Shown piece after piece: positions 1 to 8,158 of a stretch of DNA of 33,628 nt. The notes under the pieces were generated by a model, which was given only the letters and a program-made list of their open reading frames with translations, was not told the origin of the DNA and did no database searches. Both the position numbers and the translations under genes were made by a program. Source of the DNA: an uncultured Clostridium sp. (lineage in GTDB: Bacteria; Bacillota; Clostridia; Lachnospirales; Lachnospiraceae); assembly GCA_945915475.1 (NCBI GenBank), contig CAMEFI010000034.1, forward strand, positions 1 through 33,628. Direction: 5' to 3'. How positions within the stretch are numbered: the stretch's first letter is position 1; the number at the start of each line of letters is the position of its first letter.

Positions 1-69
1 CTTGTCAAATCTGCACAACTCAATATGCATTTTCAAGAGTTTCGCAATTACCTAAAAGGAATATCATAA
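1..69 (+). CDS. 3' end of an unidentified protein (partial)
   Basis: An open frame enters from the left edge and stops at TAA 67-69, giving a 22-residue C-terminus (begins LVKSAQLNMHF, ends RNYLKGIS). The next gene starts 12 nt after this stop with its own GAGGAGAG ribosome binding site, which is the spacing of co-transcribed genes and is the main reason to believe the frame is real. Nothing in 22 residues identifies the family. The neighbour is a cell-envelope gene, so an envelope or polymer-synthesis role is possible but is only a guess. Confidence 0.45.
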   Translation, partial: LVKSAQLNMHFQEFRNYLKGIS

Positions 70-81
70 CGAGGAGAGAAC

Positions 82-1225
82 ATGAATAAAAGGCAGAAGA
101 AAAAGAAATTAAAGCAGCAAATGAATGGTGCTGCAAAACAGAAGAAGCAGGATAAACCGGAATCTGTTAATATCATTAAAGATGATTCTACTGTGGATGA
201 AAACGCTGTGACACAGAATACATCTGCTGTTTTTCGTTTTTTCTTATTCACGATTACATTTTTGATTTTGGAGCTTGGAATGGCGTGTTCTACCGGGGGA
301 CATTTTTTCAGTCATTACGGAATCTATATTACATTGTTTTGCGTAGGATATGGATTGCTATTTCAATTGGTGACAACGCTTACAAAGCGGGAACGAATCA
401 ATCGAATCTTACAAGCAGGCTGTCTTTTTTTTGTATCTTTTGGTTTTTGCGTCATTTATTTCCTTTATTGTGAATTTCAATTATTTTATGATTTGAATAC
501 CATGATTGCAGGTGCTTCAGATGCAGTGGGAGATTTTTCGGGAGATATTGTTGCCATGGTAATGACTTCGGACGGATTATCACACATATTCCTGTTTTTC
601 CTTCCTGTATTGTTGTATTTGATATTGGATAAAAAATGTTCATTTGCAGAGCCAACAGATTTCAAAACAAAGGGAAAATTATTGGTATCTTGTGGAGCAA
701 TTGGAACAGTTGGATATGGCAGATGATACGGTAATTGTGATCAGTGCGGATCATTTTCCTTATGGGCTTGATCAGGATTCTGGTTCCATGGCGAATCTGG
801 AGGAATTGTATGGTGTGCCCATTGAAAATGATTTTGTAAGAGACCATAACCGGTTGATTATATGGAGCGGCTGTTTGGAAAAAGAGGATCCGATTGTCGT
901 GGGCACACCTACGTCTAGTATAGATATACTACCCACGTTGTGCAATTTGTTTGCAGTGGATTTTGATTCGAGATTATTGCCGGGAAGGGATGTGTTTTCG
1001 GATGCAGAACCTCTGGTATTTACACTGGGATATGATTGGAAAACGGATAAAGGAACCTATCTTGCTGCCAAAGGGACATTTATTCCGGCTCAAGATGGGG
1101 AAGAGGTTTCCCAGGAGTATATCGACAACATGAAAGCCATAGTTAAAAATAAAATTACTTATAGCAAGAGCGTGCTGCGACAGGATTATTTTCGACATGT
1201 TTTTGAATCCTTAAATATTCCTTAA
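82..1225 (+). pseudogene. LTA synthase/sulfatase-family membrane protein, broken by internal deletion and frameshift
   Basis: The 5' part (82-726) encodes a Lys-rich cytoplasmic start, then about four hydrophobic segments (roughly residues 52-72, 80-102, 113-135, 168-190), like the membrane half of lipoteichoic-acid-synthase-type alkaline phosphatase superfamily proteins. The 3' part, in another frame (about 680-1225), reads LVEQLEQLDMADDTVIVI, then SADHFPYGL, then TPTSSIDILPTLCNL, the C-terminal third of the same family with its Asp-His metal ligands. The two frames overlap in 644-726 and appear to join near 675-690. Family members are usually 600 residues or more; here the last membrane segment and the catalytic core with the Thr/Ser nucleophile are missing and the remaining halves are out of frame. 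RBS GAGGAGAG precedes ATG 82. No functional enzyme is expected. A sequencing or assembly deletion is the alternative explanation. Confidence 0.8.
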
Positions 1226-1240
1226 GAATGATGCTTTCTG

Positions 1241-2197
1241 CTATAGAACAACATCTGGCTTTGATTTTCCCCAATACTGTTCAATTGCATTTTGGTTCAA
1301 ATTTTCTCCAATTACAATGAGAATGGATTGTCCTGTTGGAATCGGTTGTATTTCCGTTACCCTGTGGGTGATGTTGACGGAAAGCCATTGTCCGTCTGAA
1401 AGTTTCTGGAATCCTTTGATACGGAAGACCTTGCCGCAGGCAGGGTCTTTCAGTATTTTCGGGCAGGAATCTCTTAAAAATTCTTCTGAAAAATCCATAT
1501 TCATAAAGTACAGACTATCGTATGTCTCTTGGTTGTCAAACCAGAGTTTGGTATAGTCTGCGATATGATAACCAGAGTGCATGATTGCCTGGTAATCTGT
1601 ATCTTGTAATGTATCCCAGTCTTTTTCTATGACGATGGAAGTGGATGTTTTTGTACAGTGAAGGAGATGCAGAGATTGTTCTACATATTTTTGGGTAGAG
1701 ACGAGTCTGTCTGCGCTTACTTCCTGCGTGTGACTATATAGGATTGTTCCGGCCTGGGCCGCCTGAGATGCCAGAATATAACGGGAAAATTCGGATAGGG
1801 ATTGTTCTAAATTGGCATCAATGATAGTGATGACATTTCCAATCTCATACCAGCGGTCTAAAGGATCTTCGTGTAGTGTGTCAAAGAATTCATCCATATC
1901 AAAGATTCCGGATGGTTCCACTAAGATGCGGTCGTATCCGCACATTCCCATTGCAATCAGCTTGGTCTTGAATCTTCTTCTATGACAATCTGCGTCACAT
2001 CCTCCGGCTACCATTTCTAATGTGCAATGTTCACCTAGTATATCCTGCAGTAACATGGCATCTACATTTACAGCACCAAAATCATTTTCTAAAATTCCGA
2101 TGTTTGCACCCTGACCTATTAAGAATTGAGCATATTTACGAATAAAAGTTGTTTTACCGGAGCCGAGAAAACCGGTTATCAAATCTATCTGAATCAT
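1241..2197 (-). CDS. CobW/P47K (COG0523) P-loop GTPase-like protein, variant motifs
   Basis: 318 residues. The N-terminus has a Walker A motif GFLGSGKTT (residues 9-17), ENDFGAVNVD (37-46) and VEPSG (94-97), the pattern of G3E GTPases of the CobW/HypB/UreG group. The C-terminal part contains GKVFRIKGF, typical of the CobW C-terminal domain. COG0523 proteins are metal chaperones or insertases, often for zinc. Two features are unusual: the CxCC metal site is replaced by C67-x3-C71 (GGCDADCH), and no NKxD guanine-specificity motif is evident where expected (the strand reads ILYSHTQEV). Either this is a divergent branch or the nucleotide preference differs. ATG 2197 has an AGGTG ribosome binding site on the minus strand. 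The gene is convergent with the broken envelope gene and divergent from the nuclease pair, so it is probably transcribed alone. Metal and client protein are unknown. Confidence 0.85.
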   Translation of the reverse strand: MIQIDLITGFLGSGKTTFIRKYAQFLIGQGANIGILENDFGAVNVDAMLLQDILGEHCTLEMVAGGCDADCHRRRFKTKLIAMGMCGYDRILVEPSGIFDMDEFFDTLHEDPLDRWYEIGNVITIIDANLEQSLSEFSRYILASQAAQAGTILYSHTQEVSADRLVSTQKYVEQSLHLLHCTKTSTSIVIEKDWDTLQDTDYQAIMHSGYHIADYTKLWFDNQETYDSLYFMNMDFSEEFLRDSCPKILKDPACGKVFRIKGFQKLSDGQWLSVNITHRVTEIQPIPTGQSILIVIGENLNQNAIEQYWGKSKPDVVL

Positions 2198-2304
2198 GTT
2201 TTCACCTCGTTATTTAGTATACCCCCATTTTAACATAGGATTCTTTGGAAGAAAAGAAGACTGTTAAAATTACAAAATAAGTAGTCTGAATGACGAAATT
2301 AAAG

Positions 2305-2349
2305 GAGCTGCCTTATGATAAAATGAAATTGTAAGGCGGCTCTTTTTTT
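2305..2349 (+). terminator. Intrinsic terminator upstream of the nuclease operon
   Basis: GAGCTGCCTTA (2305-2315) pairs with TAAGGCGGCTC (2332-2342), 11 pairs with one G-U, followed by seven T (2343-2349). It points along the plus strand, but the nearest upstream gene is on the minus strand, so the RNA it ends is not obvious. Confidence 0.75.
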
Positions 2350-2357
2350 GGTACAAT
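2329..2357 (+). promoter_or_regulatory. Sigma-A-type promoter overlapping the terminator
   Basis: TTGTAA (2329-2334), a 17-bp spacer, then TACAAT (2352-2357). The -35 box lies in the right arm of the terminator stem and the spacer includes its T-tract. It is positioned to drive the SbcD/YhaO-like gene at 2444. A second possible -10 (TATAAT 2405-2410) has no well-spaced -35. Confidence 0.55.
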
Positions 2358-2443
2358 GTAATGGTGAAAAGAGATGGATTTATGATTGGACGGAGAAACG
2401 TTCTTATAATATTTAATAGGGAATGATTATGGGAGGTACAATA

Positions 2444-3544
2444 GTGAAATTCATACATTGTGCAGATTTACATTTGGATTCTAAAATGAATTCCAACCTA
2501 GAAAAAGAGAAAGCAAAAGAACGGAAAAGTGAGATATTACACACATTTGAGAGAATGGTAGAATATGCAGTATCCAATGATGTTCAGGCGATTTTGATAG
2601 CGGGGGATATGTTTGATACGAAGAGTATTTCTGCAACTACCAGGAATACGGTATTGCATAGCATAGAAACGCATTCGGATATTCACTTCTACTATCTGAG
2701 GGGAAATCATGATCAGGATAACTTTCTTTCCGGTTTGGAGAGTATACCGGCGAATCTTAGAATGTTCGATTCTGCATGGAGAACATATGAGGAGGCGGAC
2801 GGAGAGATTACGGTAAGCGGAATGGAACTGTCGGCTGAGAATAGTGGGTCGGCATATGTGTCGCTGGTATTGGATGCGAATAAGTTCAATATTGTCATGC
2901 TCCATGGTCAGGAATCGGAAGGAATATCGAGAGATAAAGCAGAGGTTATTCATCTGAAAGCGTTACGCAATAAGGGAATCGATTATCTTGCTCTGGGGCA
3001 TGTGCATGCCTATAAGAAGGAGCAACTTGATCCGAGAGCAACCTATTGTTATCCCGGATGTCTGGAAGGACGAGGATTTGATGAGTGTGGAGAGCATGGC
3101 TTTGTTGTGTTGGAGATTGATCCTGCGACAAAGAAATATACCCATGAATTTGTTCCCTTTGCATATCGCAGACTCTATACGGTGGAGGTGGATGTTACAG
3201 ATTGCTGTACTACATCACAGATGGTGGAAAGAACAGAGAATGCATTGGAGGCAACCGGGTGTGAAGCAACTTCCATGGTTAAGATTGTATTGAATGGAAT
3301 GCTGGATGTGGAATGTGAAAAGGATCCGGCTTACATTTTAACAAGGTTTCAGGATTCTTATTATTATGTAAAGATATATGATGAGACAACTCTCAAGGTG
3401 AACGAAGAGGATTATATGCTGGATGTCTCGTTGAAAGGAGAGTTTGTACGTCAGGTAATGGCAGATGATTCTTTAAATGACGAGGATAAGAAAGTAATCA
3501 TACGGTATGGATTACAGGTGATTGCAGGAGAGGAGGTGCAGTAA
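2444..3544 (+). CDS. SbcD/YhaO-like metallophosphoesterase (DNA exonuclease subunit)
   Basis: 366 residues from GTG 2444, chosen because GGGAGG (2431-2436) sits 7 nt upstream and the product then begins directly with the family start VKFIHCADLHLD. An in-frame ATG at 2423 lacks a good ribosome site. The calcineurin-like phosphoesterase motifs appear in order: DLHLD (residues 8-12), GDMFD, GNHD and GHVH, the Mn/Mg-binding set of SbcD/Mre11-type nucleases. The last third would be the capping and partner-binding region. The ATPase partner starts 2 nt after the stop, so the pair is translationally coupled and should act as an SbcCD- or YhaON-type complex on DNA ends or hairpins. YhaO is the closer comparison because the partner is YhaN-like. 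Confidence 0.9.
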   Translation: MKFIHCADLHLDSKMNSNLEKEKAKERKSEILHTFERMVEYAVSNDVQAILIAGDMFDTKSISATTRNTVLHSIETHSDIHFYYLRGNHDQDNFLSGLESIPANLRMFDSAWRTYEEADGEITVSGMELSAENSGSAYVSLVLDANKFNIVMLHGQESEGISRDKAEVIHLKALRNKGIDYLALGHVHAYKKEQLDPRATYCYPGCLEGRGFDECGEHGFVVLEIDPATKKYTHEFVPFAYRRLYTVEVDVTDCCTTSQMVERTENALEATGCEATSMVKIVLNGMLDVECEKDPAYILTRFQDSYYYVKIYDETTLKVNEEDYMLDVSLKGEFVRQVMADDSLNDEDKKVIIRYGLQVIAGEEVQ

Positions 3545-3546
3545 AT

Positions 3547-6168
3547 ATGAAGTTGATTTCCTGTCATGTTGAGAATTTCGGTAAACTTCATGATTGTTCC
3601 ATGAAATTTGAGGACGGCATCAATGCTGTTTGTAAAGAAAACGGATGGGGCAAAAGTACATTTGCTGCATTTATCCGGGCGATGTTTTATGGATTAGATG
3701 GTGACCGCAAGAGAAGTGTGGAAGAAAATGAGAGAAAGCGGTATAAGCCATGGCAGGGAGGTGTTTTCGGAGGACGGCTTATATTTGAGACGGAAGGAAA
3801 ACAGTATGAAATTCAGCGTATCTTCCATGACAAAGAGGCGAATGATGAATTTGAATTGAGAGATGCAAGAACGAATCTTGTATCTCGTGACTTTACGGAA
3901 CGAATCGGTGAAGAACTCTTTCAAATTGGAAGAGAATCCTTTATCCGGACTATTTTTATTGGCCAGAGTGAGTGCGAAACCTATGCCACGGATGATATCA
4001 ATGCCAAGATTGGCAATATTACAGATAACACCAATGACATGAATCATTTTGATAGTGCCAATGCGGTTCTTACGGATTTGATGAACCGGATGTCACCTAC
4101 GAGAAAAACAGGTTCCATCTCCAAAAGAAAGGATGAGATTGCGAAACTGGAACGTGTGGTAAAGGATGGAAGCAATATTTCAAAGAGCGTGGATGAATAT
4201 AGTAAGATGCTGCGCAACGAGGAAGAGCAATATAAGGTGAAAAAAGAGGAGATGCAGAAAAATACAGCTTTGCAGAAGAAAGCTGCGGCTCTTCATAATG
4301 TTCAGGCAAAAAAGGATGAATGGAATCATTTAAAGAAATCTGTGGAGGAGAAGAAGAAAAAAGCGACTGAATGGAAGGATAAATTTCCCGGGGAGATTCC
4401 GGAGAATGGGGAAGTTATGGAAATGCTTTCTGAATGTACGGAATATGAAAAGGCGGCAGAACGGGTTCGGATGACAGTTGTAAGTGAGGAGGAACAGAAG
4501 GAACTAGCGGATTTGGATGATTTGTTCGCATCAGGAGTTCCGGATGAAACGATCATAGATGAAAAGATAGCAGCAACTGCCCGGTATGTCCGGATGAAGC
4601 AGGAATACAGTGAAAAACAATTGAGTGCGCAGGAGATGGAACGATTAGAGGAATTAGAGACATTTTTTGAAAAAGATACTGATTCTGTATCTGCTATTGT
4701 GGGGAAATGGAACGAGAGAAATGCAAGAAAGTCTGCGCTTCCGTCAAAACAGGCGATGTTGTCGGCATTTCAGGCTTCTGCACAGGTTTCGTCTAAAAGT
4801 ACAATATCTTTGTGGATAATAGCTGGCATTTTGGCGATTGTTTGTGGTTTTTTCTTGTTGGTAAAAGATTTATTATTGCCTGGGATAGGTGTCGCGGTAA
4901 TTGGAATAGGCCTGATAATAGCAGGAGTATTGATCGTAGATAAAAGAAAAGAATCAGGAGAACATTTAGAACAGTTACAAATGGCTGAACTGGAAAAAGA
5001 CATTCAGGAGGACAGGGAATTTGTTGAGAAAACAGATAGAGAAGTAAGCATTTATTTATCTGCACATGGAAAAGAATTTGAGGAGTATGCGGTAGCTGCC
5101 TTTTTGCAGCAGATTACGGAAATCAGTGTGGAATATCAAACACTAAAAGAAAAAGCAAAAAGAGCAGCTTTGGAATTAGAAAGGGAAGAATTAGAAAAGG
5201 CAAAAAAGGAAATCAGCTCTTTTCTGTGTCAATTCCGGTTAGGGGAAGAGGACACAAGGTATTTGGATGATCTGTACACTTTAAAAAGAAAACGGGAACA
5301 ATATACGGCGTTAACGCAACAGGAACGAAGAAACAAAAAAGCAAAGCAGGAAAAAGCAGAACTGGAAGCAGAAATCGTGGACTTTTTAGAACGACATGGA
5401 TATTCCAAGGAAGACAATCTTCGGGAACAAATGAATGAAATACAGGAAAATCTTCGGCATTATATGCATGCATCGGAGAATAAGGAGGAGGCACTTCGTA
5501 CACTTGCAAAGTTTGAAGAGGAGTATGATGTCAGAATTTTAGAAAAGGAAACAGAAACTGCTGATCTGCCTTCTTTGGAAGACATAAATGCCACAATCAC
5601 TACCTTGACCGGTGAAATGGAGATGATCCATAAAACCATAACCGACTATAATAAAACGTTAGAAAGCCTGCAAAGTGAGTATGATGCATGGCAGGAAGAA
5701 GGAATTCGTCTGGAGCAATTGCAGGAGCTTCAGGAGAAGGAACAGAAAAAATATCAATATCTGAAAAAGGTACAGGAAAAACTTTGTGCGGCAAAAGAGT
5801 CCATTACATCAAAATATTCTGCGCCGATATTAAAGGCTTTTGGAAATTATTATAGTATGATAACCGGGGAGAAAACGGAAGTGTTTCACCTGGATGCCAA
5901 TACCACCATCACGGTAGACGAGTTTGGCAAGCAAAGACAGGTCAATACATTGAGCACCGGATATCGGGATTTGATTGGTATTTGTCTTCGGGTGGCACTG
6001 GTGGATGCCATGTACGAGAATGAGGCACCAATACTGATTTTTGATGACCCCTTTACGCATTTAGATGATGAGAAAATGAAGTCGGCCACAATATTTATGG
6101 AAAATGTGGCAAGGCATTACCAGATCCTTTATTTTACCTGTAGCAATATAAGGAATATGGAAAGATAG
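3547..6168 (+). CDS. SbcC/YhaN-like SMC-type ATPase with internal membrane hairpin
   Basis: 873 residues. The N-terminal ATPase half has ENGWGKST (Lys36). The C-terminal half has the ABC signature region STGYRDL (near residue 803) and Walker B ILIFDDP (Asp833-Asp834). Between them lie long charged, heptad-like coiled coils. At about residues 418-463 two adjacent hydrophobic stretches (beginning ISLWIIAGILAIV, ending IIAGVLIVDK) form a probable transmembrane hairpin. Classic SbcC carries a CxxC zinc hook at the coil apex; none is seen, which matches YhaN-type proteins. GAGGAGG just before the upstream stop serves as ribosome binding site for ATG 3547. The enzyme would use ATP to control the coupled nuclease at the membrane. 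Its biological substrate is not known from the sequence. Confidence 0.88.
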   Translation: MKLISCHVENFGKLHDCSMKFEDGINAVCKENGWGKSTFAAFIRAMFYGLDGDRKRSVEENERKRYKPWQGGVFGGRLIFETEGKQYEIQRIFHDKEANDEFELRDARTNLVSRDFTERIGEELFQIGRESFIRTIFIGQSECETYATDDINAKIGNITDNTNDMNHFDSANAVLTDLMNRMSPTRKTGSISKRKDEIAKLERVVKDGSNISKSVDEYSKMLRNEEEQYKVKKEEMQKNTALQKKAAALHNVQAKKDEWNHLKKSVEEKKKKATEWKDKFPGEIPENGEVMEMLSECTEYEKAAERVRMTVVSEEEQKELADLDDLFASGVPDETIIDEKIAATARYVRMKQEYSEKQLSAQEMERLEELETFFEKDTDSVSAIVGKWNERNARKSALPSKQAMLSAFQASAQVSSKSTISLWIIAGILAIVCGFFLLVKDLLLPGIGVAVIGIGLIIAGVLIVDKRKESGEHLEQLQMAELEKDIQEDREFVEKTDREVSIYLSAHGKEFEEYAVAAFLQQITEISVEYQTLKEKAKRAALELEREELEKAKKEISSFLCQFRLGEEDTRYLDDLYTLKRKREQYTALTQQERRNKKAKQEKAELEAEIVDFLERHGYSKEDNLREQMNEIQENLRHYMHASENKEEALRTLAKFEEEYDVRILEKETETADLPSLEDINATITTLTGEMEMIHKTITDYNKTLESLQSEYDAWQEEGIRLEQLQELQEKEQKKYQYLKKVQEKLCAAKESITSKYSAPILKAFGNYYSMITGEKTEVFHLDANTTITVDEFGKQRQVNTLSTGYRDLIGICLRVALVDAMYENEAPILIFDDPFTHLDDEKMKSATIFMENVARHYQILYFTCSNIRNMER

Positions 6169-6244
6169 GTGTTGTGTTGTTTTGACTTGGTATGTTATTA
6201 TAGTTAGCAGAATGACCAGGTGTTTTATGGAGAGGTTTATTTGT

Positions 6245-8155
6245 ATGAATTATAATGTAGATTATGAAATCTGCACCATTATTTTTCTGTTAGTGGTGCT
6301 TGTGATTTCCAGATCAAGAAAAAGGCTGGAAGATTTTCAGTCAAAAATGTATCAGATTTTTATGATCGTATGCTTTGCTAATACTTGTCTGGATATTGTT
6401 ACATGTTATACAGATAGTTATTATCAAAAGGTTCCGTTGTGGTTGAATTATACGATGAATACCTTTTTTCTGATGGTACAATGTATCATACCGATTATGG
6501 TTATGCTATATATTTTTTTCAAGATACAGCAGATTCAGGAATGTAATATGGTTGTGATTGCGATTTCTCTTATGCCGGCGATTCTTGCAGCGTTGGGGGT
6601 ATTGTCCAGTCCGTTCACACATTGGTTTTTCTATTTTGATGCCACCGGATATCATCATGGTATTTTGCATAGCTGGCTTTATGCCAATGCAGCTTTGTAT
6701 GCAGTGGGGACGACGATTTATGCCATCTGTGTACATAAGATTATCCGTTGGTCGCAGACAATATTGGTTCTTGCCATGATTGTTGTGACATTATTGCCCA
6801 CAATTGTTCAGTTTTTCTTTCCGAATTATATGCTGGCAGGACTTGGAACGGCGCTTACTGTTTTTATCATGTATTTGACAAATGAGAATTCCATGATGTA
6901 TCTGGATGCGACTACGGGCGCATTGAATCGTCAGGCGTTTTCTCATCATATAAAAGCTTACAAGAAAAAGAACTTCCCGGAACAGATTTTCGTAATTGCT
7001 TTGGATAATTTCAAGATCATCAATGAGGTATATGGCATTGATGGTGGGAATCAGATAATGAAAATGCTGGTGGAAGCTTTACAGAAAGAATATTCGGAAT
7101 CTTGTGTTTACCGTTTTGGCGGAGATATGTTTGCGGTCATTTTAAAAGAAACAACAGAAGGTTCAAGAGAATTAGCGAAGATTCGGAGTATTTTACATAG
7201 AAAATGGTATTTGCATGATAATGATACCCAGTTAAGTGCCTGTATCTGTCTGGTGCACTCCATTCATCATTCAGAGGAGAGTCTGGAGGATGCCATTGAA
7301 TATAGCGTGGAACAAGCCAAAAGAATTGGAAAGGGTCAATTCATTGAGATAACAGAGAACAGTGCAACGGAGATTTCGAGACGGGCGGCAATTGAACAGG
7401 CGATTGTGAATTCCATAGAGAAGGACACTTTTGAGGTGCATTATCAGCTGATTTATGATACAAAAGAGAGAAAGTATCACTCTATGGAGGCTTTGGCCAG
7501 ATTACAGGTACCGGGATATGGTTACGTGTCTCCGGAAGAGTTTATACGAATTGCGGAGAAGAATGGCACCATTCTCAAGATTGGCCTGCTCGTACTGGAG
7601 GAGGTTTGCAAATTTTACAAAGAATGCGGCTTGAAAGAATATGGGATTGATTTTATTGAGGTCAATCTGTCTGTGGTTCAGTGCGTGCAAGACAATATTC
7701 ATGAAGATATTGTGCGGATTATGGATAAATATGGGATTGAACCGTCAATGATCAATCTGGAGGTTACGGAAAGTGCAGCGGCATATTCGGAAGAAAGATT
7801 GATTCGGAATATGGAGAAGATGTCAGTGGCAGGTCTGGCTTTTTCGTTGGATGATTATGGATCCGGATATTCTAATATCAATTATCTGGTTGATCTGCCT
7901 TTTTCTATTGTTAAGATTGATAAGTATCTTGTATGGGCGGCAATGAGAAATGAGACATCCCGGGTGATCCTTGAGAATATTATTTCCATGTTTAAGAAAA
8001 TTCACCTGAAAGTCGTGGCAGAGGGAATTGAGGATTTGCAGATGGCGACCATGGTGACAGAGATGGGAGCGGATTATTTACAGGGTTATTATTATTCGAA
8101 ACCTCTTGTGAGGGAAAAGGTAATGGAAAGACTGGAAGATCAGAAAGTGAGGTAA
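6245..8155 (+). CDS. Membrane GGDEF-EAL protein, probable c-di-GMP phosphodiesterase
   Basis: 636 residues from ATG 6245, which has GGAGAGG (6229-6235) upstream; in-frame ATG 6227 and TTG 6182 are less well placed. The N-terminal ~215 residues hold about six to seven membrane segments with no known sensory family recognised. The GGDEF domain follows (about 215-380); its signature is FGGDMF (residues 292-296 GGDMF), so the catalytic Glu of GGDEF is Met and cyclase activity is doubtful. The EAL domain (about 385-630) keeps EALAR (Glu415), EVNLS, LEVTES, DDYGSGYS (Asp536-Asp537), VVAEGIE and LQGYYYSKP, the residues expected for an active phosphodiesterase. The expected net role is membrane-located breakdown of c-di-GMP, with the GGDEF domain perhaps binding GTP as a regulator. 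The symporter gene starts 3 nt after the stop, suggesting co-transcription. Confidence 0.92.
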   Translation: MNYNVDYEICTIIFLLVVLVISRSRKRLEDFQSKMYQIFMIVCFANTCLDIVTCYTDSYYQKVPLWLNYTMNTFFLMVQCIIPIMVMLYIFFKIQQIQECNMVVIAISLMPAILAALGVLSSPFTHWFFYFDATGYHHGILHSWLYANAALYAVGTTIYAICVHKIIRWSQTILVLAMIVVTLLPTIVQFFFPNYMLAGLGTALTVFIMYLTNENSMMYLDATTGALNRQAFSHHIKAYKKKNFPEQIFVIALDNFKIINEVYGIDGGNQIMKMLVEALQKEYSESCVYRFGGDMFAVILKETTEGSRELAKIRSILHRKWYLHDNDTQLSACICLVHSIHHSEESLEDAIEYSVEQAKRIGKGQFIEITENSATEISRRAAIEQAIVNSIEKDTFEVHYQLIYDTKERKYHSMEALARLQVPGYGYVSPEEFIRIAEKNGTILKIGLLVLEEVCKFYKECGLKEYGIDFIEVNLSVVQCVQDNIHEDIVRIMDKYGIEPSMINLEVTESAAAYSEERLIRNMEKMSVAGLAFSLDDYGSGYSNINYLVDLPFSIVKIDKYLVWAAMRNETSRVILENIISMFKKIHLKVVAEGIEDLQMATMVTEMGADYLQGYYYSKPLVREKVMERLEDQKVR

Positions 8156-8158
8156 AGA

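Noticed and set aside
2423-2443. ATG 2423 as the start of the SbcD/YhaO-like protein.
   Set aside because: The GGGAGG lies inside this extension and serves GTG 2444, which gives the family's normal N-terminus.
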